DNA of 64,000 nucleotides from positions 16,430 to 80,429 of the forward strand of contig NZ_JBKEAA010000004.1 of NCBI RefSeq assembly GCF_047971665.1. The letters are read 5' to 3'. Positions 18,754 to 28,767 of this stretch are shown here, piece after piece. Under the pieces are notes generated by a model, which did no database searches, was not told the origin of the DNA, and saw only the letters and a list, made by a program, of their open reading frames with translations. Positions within the stretch are counted from its first letter, which is position 1, and each line of letters starts with the position of its first letter. This DNA is from Castellaniella sp047971665 (GTDB lineage: Bacteria; Pseudomonadota; Gammaproteobacteria; Burkholderiales; Burkholderiaceae_B). A program made the translations under genes and the position numbers.

Positions 18754-19770
18754 ATGAAACTGATGAAACTCGCAGCCGTCAGCGCGGCCCTGCTGTTCGC
18801 CGGCACGACCGCTCAGGCAGGTGAGACCTTCAACGCCGTCAAGGCGCGCGGCTTCGTGCAGTGCGGCGTGAATGCCGGCCTGCCGGGCTTCTCGCAGGCC
18901 GACAGCAAGGGTGTCTGGAAAGGCATCGACGTCGACATGTGCCGCGCCGTCGCAGCCATGGTGTTCGGCGACGCCAGCAAATTCAAGGCCACGCCCCTGA
19001 CCACGCAGCAGCGGTTCACCGCGCTGCAGTCCGGCGAGGTCGACGTCCTCACCCGCAACACCACCGCCACCATGAGCCGCGACACTACGCTGGGCCTGAT
19101 GAGCGCGGGGGTCAACTACTATGACAGCCAGGGTGTGCTCGTCAAGAAGAGCCTGGGCGTCAAGAGCGCCACCGAGCTGGGCGGCGCGGCGGTCTGCGTG
19201 CTGCAGGGCACCACCACCGAGCTGAATCTGGCGGACTGGTTCCGCGCCCACAACCTCGACTTCAAGCCGGTCGTGATCAACACCTCCGAAGAAGGCTTCC
19301 GTACCTTCGAGGCCGGCCGTTGCGACGTGGTGACCAGCGACAAGTCCCAGCTGGGCAGCCTGCGCGCCTCCTCCGCTTCGCCGGATGACTACGTCATCCT
19401 CCCGGAAAACTTCTCCAAGGAACCCCTGGGCCCCATGGTCCGTCAGGGCGACGACGAGTGGTTCATGGTCGTGCGCTGGGCGCTGGGCGCCATGGTCGAG
19501 GCCGAGGAATACGGCATCACCTCCAAGAACCTGGAGGAAATGCTCAAGAGCCCCAACCCCAATATCCAGCGCATCCTGGGCGTGTCCGGCGACATGGGCA
19601 AGGGCCTGGGCCTGGACAAGAAATGGGCCTACAACATCATCGGACAGGTCGGCAATTACGGCGAATCCTTCGAGCGCAACATCGGCAAGAGCTCCCCGCT
19701 CAAGCTGGACCGCGGCCTGAACGCCCAGTGGAAAGACGGCGGCGTGATGTACGCCTGGCCGATCCGCTGA
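18754..19770 (+). CDS. aapJ: General L-amino-acid ABC transporter, periplasmic binding protein
   Basis: 338 residues from the ATG at 18754; an ATG two codons earlier (18748) overlaps the Shine-Dalgarno-like AAGGA, so the second is preferred. A Sec signal peptide (MKLMKLAAVSAALLFAGTTAQA) precedes the mature binding domain. Features such as GFVQCGVNAGLPGFSQAD, GIDVDMCRAVAAMVFGDA and DVLTRNTT are typical of the AapJ/BztA class, which binds Glu, Gln, Asp and other polar amino acids. It is followed by two permeases and an ATPase. Confidence 0.93.
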   Translation: MKLMKLAAVSAALLFAGTTAQAGETFNAVKARGFVQCGVNAGLPGFSQADSKGVWKGIDVDMCRAVAAMVFGDASKFKATPLTTQQRFTALQSGEVDVLTRNTTATMSRDTTLGLMSAGVNYYDSQGVLVKKSLGVKSATELGGAAVCVLQGTTTELNLADWFRAHNLDFKPVVINTSEEGFRTFEAGRCDVVTSDKSQLGSLRASSASPDDYVILPENFSKEPLGPMVRQGDDEWFMVVRWALGAMVEAEEYGITSKNLEEMLKSPNPNIQRILGVSGDMGKGLGLDKKWAYNIIGQVGNYGESFERNIGKSSPLKLDRGLNAQWKDGGVMYAWPIR

Positions 19771-19805
19771 TTGTGATCGGCTGATCCGTTCTCCGGCTCT
19801 CTCGG

Positions 19806-19857
19806 CCGCCGGGGTTTCCCCGGCGGTCGGATTTCGGCGGCCATAGCCGCCCTTTTT
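19806..19857 (+). terminator. Tandem hairpins with T-run between aapJ and aapQ
   Basis: First hairpin CCGCCGGGG-TTT-CCCCGGCGG (19806-19826), second GGCGGC-CATA-GCCGCC (19836-19851) followed by C and TTTTT. A leaky intrinsic terminator here would give more binding protein than membrane subunits, a common arrangement for ABC importers. Confidence 0.7.
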
Positions 19858-19868
19858 GTCCGCATCCT

Positions 19869-21056
19869 ATGAACGAAACGAAAAATCGTGCACCCAGGAC
19901 GCCGCGCAGGCGCTGGTCCTGGAACGATCCGGGCACGCGCGCGTTGATCTATCAGATCCTGATCCTGGGCCTGGTCGGTCTGGGCGTGTGGTACCTGGCT
20001 TCCAATACGCTGCACAATCTGGCGGCACGCAACATCTCCACCGGTTTCGATTTCCTGCACGAGGAAGCCGGTTTCGCCATCGGCGAATCGATGGTGGATT
20101 ACAGCCCCGCCGACACCTATGGCCACGCGGTCCTGGTCGGCCTGCTCAACACCCTCAAAGTCTCCGTGATCGGCGTGATCACCGCCACCCTGTTCGGGAC
20201 CTTGCTGGGCATCTGCCGCCTGTCCAAGAACTGGCTGGTCTCGCGCCTGTCCAGCCTCTACATCGAGGTCATGCGCAACATCCCGCTGCTGTTGCAGCTG
20301 TTCTTCTGGTATGCCTTGATCACCGAGCTGATGCCGGGGCCTCGACAGGCCTTGCAGCCCATCTCGGACGTCTTCATCTCCAACCGTGGCCTGAAGCTCC
20401 CCTGGCTCAAGGGCGATGCCATGGACTGGATTTTCGGCGGGCTGGCGCTGGCCATCGTGCTGATCCTGCTGCTGGCCCACTGGGCGCGCCGCCATCAGGA
20501 CGCCACCGGCAAGATCTTCCCCCTGGGGCGGGCCGCCCTGGGCCTGCTGATCGTGGTGCCCCTGCTGGCTTTCTGGATCAGCGGCGGGTCGCTTGAGCTG
20601 GACCGTCCCGAACTCAAGGGCTTCAACTTCCAGGGCGGCCTGAACATGTCGCCGGAATTCTCGGCGCTGCTGCTGGGACTGGTGACCTATACCTCGGCCT
20701 TCGTGGGCGAGGTCGTGCGCTCCGGCATTCAGGCCGTCAGCCAGGGCCAATGGGAGGCCGCCTCCTCGATCGGCCTGTCGCGTGCGCGCACGCTGCGGCT
20801 GGTGATCCTGCCGCAGGCCATGCGGGTGATCATTCCGCCCATGACCAGTCAGTACCTGAATCTGACGAAAAACAGTTCTCTGGCCGTGGCGATCGGGTAT
20901 CCCGACATCGTGGCTGTCACCAACACCATCCTGAACCAGACGGGGCAGGCCATCGAAGGCATCATGATCATCATGGCCGCCTACCTGGTCGTCAGCCTGT
21001 CGATCTCGGTCTTCATGAACTGGTACAACAAGCGCATCGCGCTGGTGGAGCGATAG
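19869..21056 (+). CDS. aapQ: Amino-acid ABC transporter permease (AapQ type)
   Basis: 395 residues, the long permease of the Aap/Bzt class with an extended N-terminal half. The ABC-permease EAA motif is readable: QGQWEAASSIGLSRARTLRLVILPQAMR. The HisM-like conserved N-terminal membrane segment NTLKVSVIGVITATLFGTLLGI is also present. Its stop (TAG) directly abuts the next ATG. Confidence 0.93.
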   Translation: MNETKNRAPRTPRRRWSWNDPGTRALIYQILILGLVGLGVWYLASNTLHNLAARNISTGFDFLHEEAGFAIGESMVDYSPADTYGHAVLVGLLNTLKVSVIGVITATLFGTLLGICRLSKNWLVSRLSSLYIEVMRNIPLLLQLFFWYALITELMPGPRQALQPISDVFISNRGLKLPWLKGDAMDWIFGGLALAIVLILLLAHWARRHQDATGKIFPLGRAALGLLIVVPLLAFWISGGSLELDRPELKGFNFQGGLNMSPEFSALLLGLVTYTSAFVGEVVRSGIQAVSQGQWEAASSIGLSRARTLRLVILPQAMRVIIPPMTSQYLNLTKNSSLAVAIGYPDIVAVTNTILNQTGQAIEGIMIIMAAYLVVSLSISVFMNWYNKRIALVER

Positions 21057-22151
21057 ATGGACCGCGTACTCCCTGGCACCGACCGTCTGCCGCCGCGTTC
21101 CGACACCGGCGTCCTCGGCTGGCTGCGCACCCGGCTGTTTTCTTCCCCGCTGAATGCGATCCTGACGATCCTGGCCCTCTGGCTGCTGCTGATGGCGATC
21201 CCGGCCCTGATCGACTATCTGCTCGTGAAACCCGACTTCGCCGCGACGACGGCGGCCCAGTGCCGCGAGAGCGGCGGCTACTGCTGGGCGTTCGTGCGCG
21301 AAAAGCATCGCCTGATCCTTTTCGGCATCTATCCCTACGACGAGCAATGGCGTCCGCTGCTGGCCTCGGTGATCCTGGTGGGGGTGATCGTCTGCAGTTG
21401 CATCCGCTGGTTCTGGCGGCCGTTCCTGGGGCTGATGTGGGTGGTCGCCCTGGTGGCCGTCGGCGTGCTGATGTGGGGCGGGGTGCTGGGCCTGAGCTAT
21501 GTCGAGAACGCCAAATGGGGCGGTCTGCCGCTGACCCTGATCCTGTCGACCTTCGGCATTGCCTTTGCCTTCCCGTTCGGGTTGCTGCTCGCGCTGGGAC
21601 GGCGCTCGCACATGCCGGGCGTCAAGGCCGTGTGCGTGGTCTACATCGAACTCATCCGCGGGGTGCCACTGGTCAGCCTGCTGTTCATGTCCTCGGTGAT
21701 GCTGCCGCTGTTCCTGCCCGAAGGCTTCTCCATCGACAAGCTGCTGCGCGCCCAGATCGCCATCATCATGTTCGCGGCGGCCTACGTGGCCGAGACCGTG
21801 CGCGGCGGCCTGCAAGCCATTCCCAAGGGGCAGTACGAGGGGGCCGATTCCCTGGGATTGAGCTATTGGCAGCAGATGCGCAAGATCATCCTGCCCCAGG
21901 CGCTGAAGATCGTCATTCCGCCGCTGGTGGGGATTTTCATCTCCCTGTTCAAGGACACGTCCCTGGTGGTGATCATCGGCATTTTCGACCTGACACAGGC
22001 GGCCAAGGCGGCCGTGTCCGACGCCGTCTGGCGCGGCTTCAGCACGGAATCCTATCTGTTCATCTCGGTCATCTATTTCATCTTCTGCTTCTCGATCTCG
22101 CGGTACAGCCTCGCGCTGGAACGTCAGCTGGATCAAGGGCAGCATCGTTAA
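21057..22151 (+). CDS. aapM: Amino-acid ABC transporter permease (AapM type)
   Basis: 364 residues. Second membrane subunit of the importer, with the EAA loop KGQYEGADSLGLSYWQQMRKII and YIELIRGVPLVSLLF typical of the family. There is zero spacing after aapQ, so it is translated from the same message. Confidence 0.93.
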   Translation: MDRVLPGTDRLPPRSDTGVLGWLRTRLFSSPLNAILTILALWLLLMAIPALIDYLLVKPDFAATTAAQCRESGGYCWAFVREKHRLILFGIYPYDEQWRPLLASVILVGVIVCSCIRWFWRPFLGLMWVVALVAVGVLMWGGVLGLSYVENAKWGGLPLTLILSTFGIAFAFPFGLLLALGRRSHMPGVKAVCVVYIELIRGVPLVSLLFMSSVMLPLFLPEGFSIDKLLRAQIAIIMFAAAYVAETVRGGLQAIPKGQYEGADSLGLSYWQQMRKIILPQALKIVIPPLVGIFISLFKDTSLVVIIGIFDLTQAAKAAVSDAVWRGFSTESYLFISVIYFIFCFSISRYSLALERQLDQGQHR

Positions 22152-22197
22152 TCTTCGTACTGGCGGGACGGTGATCCCGCCGCAGGAGCCTGCATCC

Positions 22198-22938
22198 ATG
22201 TCGGAATCCATCATCCGCCTGCAGAACGTCAACAAATGGTATGGGCAGTTTCACGTCCTCAAGGACCTGAACCTGGATGTCGCGCCCAGTGAGCGCATCG
22301 TGATCTGCGGCCCGTCCGGGTCGGGTAAATCGACCATGATCCGCTGCATCAACCGCCTGGAGGAACACCAGGAAGGCCAGATCATCGTCGACGGCACCGA
22401 GCTGACCAACGATCTCAAGCAGATCGAGGCCATCCGCCGCGATGTCGGCATGGTGTTCCAGCATTTCAACCTGTTCCCCCACATGACGGTGCTGGAAAAC
22501 CTGACGCTGGGGCCGGTGTGGGTGCTCAAGCGCCCCAAGGCCGAGGCCGAGGCGACCGCCATGAAATACCTGGAGCGGGTGCGCATCCCGGACCAGGCCA
22601 GAAAATACCCGGGTCAGCTGTCCGGCGGCCAGCAGCAGCGCGTCGCCATCGCCCGGTCGCTGTGCATGAATCCCAAGATCATGCTGTTCGATGAGCCGAC
22701 TTCCGCGCTGGACCCCGAAATGGTCAAGGAAGTGCTGGACGTGATGGTCGAGCTGGCCGAAGAAACCGGGATGACCATGCTGTGCGTGACCCACGAGATG
22801 GGCTTTGCGCGCAAGGTCGCCAACCGGGTGATCTTCATGGATCACGGCGAGATCATCGAGCAGAACGCGCCGGACGCCTTTTTCGACAACCCGCAGAACG
22901 AGCGCACCAGGCTGTTCCTCAGCCAGATCCTGCATTGA
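22198..22938 (+). CDS. aapP: Amino-acid ABC transporter ATP-binding protein (AapP type)
   Basis: 246 residues from ATG giving MSESIIRLQNVNKWYG, preceded by CAGGAG. Walker A GPSGSGKSTMIRCIN, signature LSGGQQQRVAIARSL, Walker B IMLFDEPTSALDPE and the switch His in CVTHEMGFA are complete. It energises uptake by AapQM. Confidence 0.95.
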   Translation: MSESIIRLQNVNKWYGQFHVLKDLNLDVAPSERIVICGPSGSGKSTMIRCINRLEEHQEGQIIVDGTELTNDLKQIEAIRRDVGMVFQHFNLFPHMTVLENLTLGPVWVLKRPKAEAEATAMKYLERVRIPDQARKYPGQLSGGQQQRVAIARSLCMNPKIMLFDEPTSALDPEMVKEVLDVMVELAEETGMTMLCVTHEMGFARKVANRVIFMDHGEIIEQNAPDAFFDNPQNERTRLFLSQILH

Positions 22939-22956
22939 TCGGGCGCCTGGACGCGG

Positions 22957-22994
22957 CCCCGCCCTTCCGGACAGGATCGGCGGGGTTGTTTTTT
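22957..22994 (+). terminator. Intrinsic terminator after aapP
   Basis: Stem CCCCGCC (22957-22963) with GGCGGGG (22979-22985), followed by TTGTTTTTT. It closes the amino-acid importer operon. Confidence 0.8.
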
Positions 22995-23097
22995 GGATGT
23001 CGAGAGCCGCGTGAGCCAGCGCCGGGGATAGAATAAGTCACATCGGTGCCCATGCTTTTTGCTACGCTGTTCAAGTCTCGACAAAAAGGAGAATGCG

Positions 23098-23751
23098 ATG
23101 CATACAGTCACGAAGCGGCTTGCCCGCACGACGGTGATCGGCAGTCTGGTGCTTCTGACGGCTTGCGCCAACATGTCGCCCCAGGGCAAGAACACGGCGG
23201 TCGGGGCTGGCGCGGGCGCGGCCATCGGCGCCGGGCTGGGGGTGCTCATCGGCGATTCCAGCAAGGCCGCCCTGATCGGCGCCGGGATCGGCACGGTGGT
23301 GGGCACGGTCGTCGGCTACAACTGGAAAGCAGTCAAGCAGGATGTCGAAAAATCCGGCGCCTCCAACCTGGGGATCGATGTCATCGAAATGCCCGATGGC
23401 ACCCTGAAGGTCAACATCCCGAGCAATGTTTCGTTCGATACCAACAAGGCGGTGCTGAAACCGGCGTTGCTCCCCGTCCTGGACAGTGTGGCCCGGGCCT
23501 TGAACCAGCATGCCGAACTGCGCGCCAAGGCCATCGGCCATACCGATTCGACCGGCAGCGACGCGGTCAACATGCCGCTGTCCCGGCGCCGCGCCGGCGC
23601 GGTCACGCAGTATCTGACGGGGCAGGGTGTGGCGGCGGGCCGGCTGACGGCCGAAGGCCATGGCGCCGCCAGCCCGGTGGGCGACAACGGCACGGTCGAG
23701 GGCCGCGCCCTGAACCGCCGGGTCGAGCTGTTCCTGTACGCCGTCAAATAG
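23098..23751 (+). CDS. OmpA-family peptidoglycan-associated lipoprotein
   Basis: 217 residues from ATG giving MHTVTKRL, with an AAGGAG-type site just upstream; a GTG/ATG further upstream is less suited. The signal peptide ends in a lipobox LLTAC (Cys22), then a glycine-zipper region (about 35-80) resembling YiaD/YfiB-type proteins, then an OmpA C-terminal domain with FDTNKAVLKPALLPVLDSVA and IGHTDSTGSDAVNMPLSRRRA, which binds peptidoglycan. It probably anchors the outer membrane to the wall. Confidence 0.9.
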   Translation: MHTVTKRLARTTVIGSLVLLTACANMSPQGKNTAVGAGAGAAIGAGLGVLIGDSSKAALIGAGIGTVVGTVVGYNWKAVKQDVEKSGASNLGIDVIEMPDGTLKVNIPSNVSFDTNKAVLKPALLPVLDSVARALNQHAELRAKAIGHTDSTGSDAVNMPLSRRRAGAVTQYLTGQGVAAGRLTAEGHGAASPVGDNGTVEGRALNRRVELFLYAVK

Positions 23752-23761
23752 GCGCTTGCGC

Positions 23762-23841
23762 GGCGAGACGGATCCGCGTCTCGCCACGCATCGCGCCCAC
23801 GGTCTGCGCTGCGCCGCGATGGTTGTCGCCATCGCGGCGCA
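23762..23841. terminator. Two hairpins between convergent ompA-like gene and thiC
   Basis: GGCGAGACG (23762-23770) pairs with CGTCTCGCC (23777-23785). GCGCCGCGATGG (23811-23822) pairs with CCATCGCGGCGC (23829-23840), a perfect 12-bp stem with a 6-nt loop. Neither has a T-tract. The position between converging genes suggests two-way termination. Confidence 0.5.
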
Positions 23842-23857
23842 TGCACGGTCCGGCGCA

Positions 23858-25771
<1,914 letters not shown>

Positions 25772-25880
25772 GATGGAGCTCCAGGTTCGAAAAGGTTTCG
25801 GAAATGGAGCCGAGTCGGGGAGGGGAAAGCGAGTTCCGGGGAAGGATGGTCTCGGGGAGAAGATGAAACCGGGGAGGAAA

Positions 25881-25970
25881 CCGCACGCTCCCAGCATCGG
25901 CATTATCCGTACTGGTACGAAGGGTTTTTCTCAACACGCCGGCGCTGCCGGCGAGTACCCCTGCGTGCGG
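25881..25970 (-). promoter_or_regulatory. TPP riboswitch (THI element) of thiC
   Basis: On the minus strand the conserved aptamer elements appear in order: GCAGGGGTA, a variable GC hairpin, TGAGAAAAACCC, then GTACGGATAATGCCGATGCTGGGAG. P1 is a perfect 8-bp helix, CCGCACGC (25970-25963) with GCGTGCGG (25888-25881). A -10-like TATACT lies at 25978-25973, right before the aptamer. The roughly 110-nt leader that follows (25772-25880) is pyrimidine-rich and holds the thiC ribosome-binding site; I see no obvious terminator there, so control of translation initiation is the likelier mode. 25979-26085 shows nothing else. Confidence 0.93.
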
Positions 25971-26085
25971 CCAGTATACCCGCCATTTCGTTCGGGGGCG
26001 GCGCCGTCGGGGTCGCCGTCTCGTGCGAAACCGGTGCCGTCAGCGCCAAAGACGCGCGTCCGGCCGGCAGAGCTCCGGGGACTGT

Positions 26086-26454
26086 TTACGCTTTGTCACC
26101 CGAAATCAGCAGGCTGTCGATCAGGGCGCTGACGGCGCGCTCCACGACCTGGCGGTCCTTGCGCGTCAACGTCCAGAACTGGGCGGGGTCGATGGAGGAA
26201 AAAGGCCAGGCGCCTTCAGCCAGGGACCTGGCGACGACCGGGAGCGGCATCATGTCGCCCTGGCCCCGGCTCAGCCAGTAGATATCCACCTCCAGGGTCT
26301 GAGCCAGGCTCAGCAGCTTCTTGGGGGATTGGCGGGTGCCGTTCTCGTAGCTGGAGATGGCACTTTGCGACAGATCGCAGGCACGTGCGAGGGCCACCTG
26401 CGACAGACCGCGCAGGAGACGCGCATGCCGGAGTCTGTCCGCAAAGGTATCCAT
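26086..26454 (-). CDS. XRE-family helix-turn-helix regulator
   Basis: 122 residues. The N-terminal HTH_3 domain (about 7-62) carries LSQVALARACDLSQSAISSYENGTR, close to the lambda Cro/C1 type. The C-terminal half has no catalytic or protease motif that I recognise. It is divergent from the response-regulator-like gene with a 96-bp AT-rich gap, so it may repress itself and its neighbour. No phage genes are nearby. Confidence 0.85.
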   Translation of the reverse strand: MDTFADRLRHARLLRGLSQVALARACDLSQSAISSYENGTRQSPKKLLSLAQTLEVDIYWLSRGQGDMMPLPVVARSLAEGAWPFSSIDPAQFWTLTRKDRQVVERAVSALIDSLLISGDKA

Positions 26455-26550
26455 CTGTTCATTTGACTAAAAACAGGAATTACATTGGTATTTATGGAAT
26501 AATGCATTTGTAATATTTCACAAATCTCACCAGCCTCTGGGACGGAACGC
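26455..26550. promoter_or_regulatory. Divergent AT-rich promoter region of the XRE and pseudo-receiver genes
   Basis: Much more AT-rich than its surroundings. For the rightward gene, TTGGTA and TGTAAT are spaced by 18 nt. The palindrome AATGCATT lies between them and could be an operator. No equally clear leftward promoter was found. Confidence 0.4.
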
Positions 26551-27255
26551 ATGCGAGACCGACGGGTGTTGGCATTGGCGCCGGATGACAATGCGGATGT
26601 GCGGTATCTGCGGGCCGAAGGCTGCCGGATACAGCGCTATCGCTCCATTGCCGACGTCGACCGGAAAACGCTTCAGGCGGGGATGCAGGACAGCGATGCG
26701 GTCTTGTTGATGGCCGATGCGGCCGCCAACTGCCGGGTGGCCAGTCTGGCGCGCGACATGGAGCGGCCCCCGGATCTGGTGGCCGTGATGAGGCCTGCGC
26801 ATCGAGGCGAACTGACGGCGCTGTTGCGGGTCGGCGTGGATTGCGTGATGAGACAGGGCGATCCGCCCTCGTTGCTGGCCGCAGTGCTGCGTGCGCTGCA
26901 TCTGCGCCGCCTCGATCGATCCGGCGCCGGGGCGCCGGCGGCCAGTCACTGCATCGGTTCCTGGTCCCTGGAAAACCAGGGCTGGTGCCTGCGACATGGC
27001 GATGGCGCCTTGCTGCGCCTGTCCGTCTCCGAGCGTGCGATCCTGGTCTGTCTGTTCGAGGCGCCAGGACATGTCGCCAGTCATGCCATGCTGGACCAGG
27101 CGCTGCGCCTGGGCTGGCAGCATGCCGGCGGACCCCGGCCTCACCGTCCCAGGCCGCGCGGGATCATCAGCCGGCTGCGCTTGCGGGGACAGCAGGCGGG
27201 CATGGACCCGCCCGTCCAGTCGCTGCGCGGCTACGGTTACGTCTGGGAAATCTGA
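26551..27255 (+). CDS. Atypical OmpR-like regulator with degenerate receiver
   Basis: 234 residues. The C-terminal ~100 residues resemble the OmpR/PhoB winged helix, ending in VQSLRGYGYVWEI. The N-terminal ~115 residues look like a receiver fold: VLALAPDD keeps an acidic pair, but the phosphoacceptor Asp position in SDAVLLMA is Met54, and the conserved Lys-Pro of the alpha4-beta5 loop is Gln102-Gly103. It is therefore unlikely to be controlled by Asp phosphorylation. No histidine kinase is next to it. The assignment rests on pattern reading; the fold has not been tested. Confidence 0.7.
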   Translation: MRDRRVLALAPDDNADVRYLRAEGCRIQRYRSIADVDRKTLQAGMQDSDAVLLMADAAANCRVASLARDMERPPDLVAVMRPAHRGELTALLRVGVDCVMRQGDPPSLLAAVLRALHLRRLDRSGAGAPAASHCIGSWSLENQGWCLRHGDGALLRLSVSERAILVCLFEAPGHVASHAMLDQALRLGWQHAGGPRPHRPRPRGIISRLRLRGQQAGMDPPVQSLRGYGYVWEI

Positions 27256-27277
27256 CGCCAGGCGATCCGGCCCGGAT

Positions 27278-28528
27278 TCAGCGGTAGCGCTGGACGCCCA
27301 GATCGTCGTGGCGGATGTCGGGCTGCTTGCCGGACACGATGTCGGCGATCAGCCGGCCGCTGCCGCAGGACATGGTCCAGCCCAGGGTGCCGTGACCGGT
27401 ATTCAGGAACAGATTGCCCAGCCGGGTCGGCCCGACGATGGGGGTGCTGTCCGGGGTCTTGGGCCGCAGGCCGGTCCAGAAATGCACATCGCCCGGCGCG
27501 TAGCTGCCGGGGAACAGATCGTTGAGCACCATTTCCAGCGTCCGCTGGCGGCGGGTGTCCAGTGCCGTGTCGTAGCCCACGACCTCGGCTATGCCGCCGA
27601 CGCGGATGCGTTCGTCGAACCGGGTCAGGGCGATCTTGTAGGTTTCGTCGAGCAGCGTGGAGACCGGCGCCCGTTGCGGGTCGGCGATATCCACGGTGAT
27701 GGAATAGCCTTTCATCGGGTAGACCGGGATGTCGACCAGGCCGCGCAGCAGCAGGGGCGAATAGGAACCCAGGGCGACCACGTAGGCGTCAGCCTGTTCC
27801 ACGCCGGTGGCGCACTGCACCCCCGTGACGCGATCGCCCGCCGTCAGCAGGGACTGGATGGTGGCCCCGTAGCGGAACTGCACGCCTTCGGCCCCGGCCA
27901 GGCGGGTCAGGGCATGGGTGAACAGGCGGCAGTCGCCGGTCTCGTCGTCGGGGGTGCGCAGGCCGCCCACCAGCTTGTGGCGTACCTGGGCCAGCGCGGG
28001 TTCGTACTGGGCCAGCCGGTCGCCATCGACCAGTTCATGGACAATGCCGGCCTCGGTCAGGGCCTGGACGTCGCGCTGGGCGCTGTCCATCTGTTTTTGA
28101 GTGCGGAAGAGCTGCAGGGTGCCCTGGCGCCGGCCCTCGTACTGGATGCCGGTATCGGCTTGCAGCGCATGCAGGCACTGGCGGCTGTAGGCCGACAGGC
28201 GCAGCATGCGATCCTTGTTGGCGGCGTAGCGGGCCGGGGTGCAGTTGCGCCACATGTCCAGCATCCAGCGCAGCTGGAACAGGCTGCCGTCGGGACGGAT
28301 GCTCAGCGGGGCGTGCGGGGTGAACAGCCATTTGAGCGCCTTGAGCGGAATGCCGGGCGCGGCCCAGGGCGAGGAATACCCAAAGGACAGCTGGCCGGCA
28401 TTGCCGAAGCTGGTTTCCTCTGCCGTCCCGCTTTCGCGGTCGAGCACGGTGACTTCGTGTCCTTGCCGGGCCAGATAATAGGCGCTCGTGACCCCCACGA
28501 CACCGGCACCCAGAACGAGAACCTTCAT
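27278..28528 (-). CDS. dadA: D-amino acid dehydrogenase small subunit
   Basis: 416 residues. Membrane-associated flavoprotein that oxidises D-alanine and other D-amino acids to 2-oxo acids. The FAD dinucleotide fold is VLGAGVVGVTSAYYLARQG at the N-terminus; EETSFGNAGQLSFGYSSPWA and the C-terminal NTGHGTLGWTMSCGSG are typical of DadA. A usual partner, alanine racemase dadX, is not adjacent. The Lrp-type gene upstream in the opposite direction is the likely regulator. Confidence 0.93.
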   Translation of the reverse strand: MKVLVLGAGVVGVTSAYYLARQGHEVTVLDRESGTAEETSFGNAGQLSFGYSSPWAAPGIPLKALKWLFTPHAPLSIRPDGSLFQLRWMLDMWRNCTPARYAANKDRMLRLSAYSRQCLHALQADTGIQYEGRRQGTLQLFRTQKQMDSAQRDVQALTEAGIVHELVDGDRLAQYEPALAQVRHKLVGGLRTPDDETGDCRLFTHALTRLAGAEGVQFRYGATIQSLLTAGDRVTGVQCATGVEQADAYVVALGSYSPLLLRGLVDIPVYPMKGYSITVDIADPQRAPVSTLLDETYKIALTRFDERIRVGGIAEVVGYDTALDTRRQRTLEMVLNDLFPGSYAPGDVHFWTGLRPKTPDSTPIVGPTRLGNLFLNTGHGTLGWTMSCGSGRLIADIVSGKQPDIRHDDLGVQRYR

Positions 28529-28767
28529 GATGTACCTTTTGTGATCCTGTGAATTATTTTTTATTGATGATAGGCAATATTCCCAGATAAATTTTTATGA
28601 AAAAATTCAGTTTTCATGAAAATATATAGGTATGAGTGAAAGCCGATGGGGTGAGCAGGACTCAATCCTGGTGCACCGCAAGGTTTCCGATCCTTGGGGC
28701 CGGGACCGGGGCCGCGCGTGGGCGCGGCGGCATCCCGGCACCGGTTCCCCCGTTCAGGAGAATCATC
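28529..28767. promoter_or_regulatory. Divergent dadA / Lrp-gene intergenic region
   Basis: The dadA-proximal half is strongly AT-rich and holds the perfect palindrome TTTTCATGAAAA (28611-28622), with a near copy TTTTTATGAAAAAAT just before it; such AT-rich repeats suit an Lrp-type protein. The Lrp-gene-proximal half (about 28640-28760) is GC-rich, with a GCCGCGC-GTGG-GCGCGGC hairpin, and may be a structured 5' leader that I do not recognise. Confidence 0.45.

Noticed and set aside
19656..22235. An 859-codon open frame antisense to the amino-acid importer genes
   Set aside because: It is a by-product of high GC with codon bias in the real genes; low-complexity His/Gln/Arg-rich protein, no domain, and it runs antisense to three clear genes. 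Similar antisense frames at 582-1958, 2964-3995 and 50634-52460 were rejected for the same reason.
25772..25903. Longer thiC start at the ATG at 25903
   Set aside because: This ATG is inside the TPP aptamer (in the conserved ATAATGCC element), so it cannot be the start; the TTG at 25771 has the ribosome-binding site.
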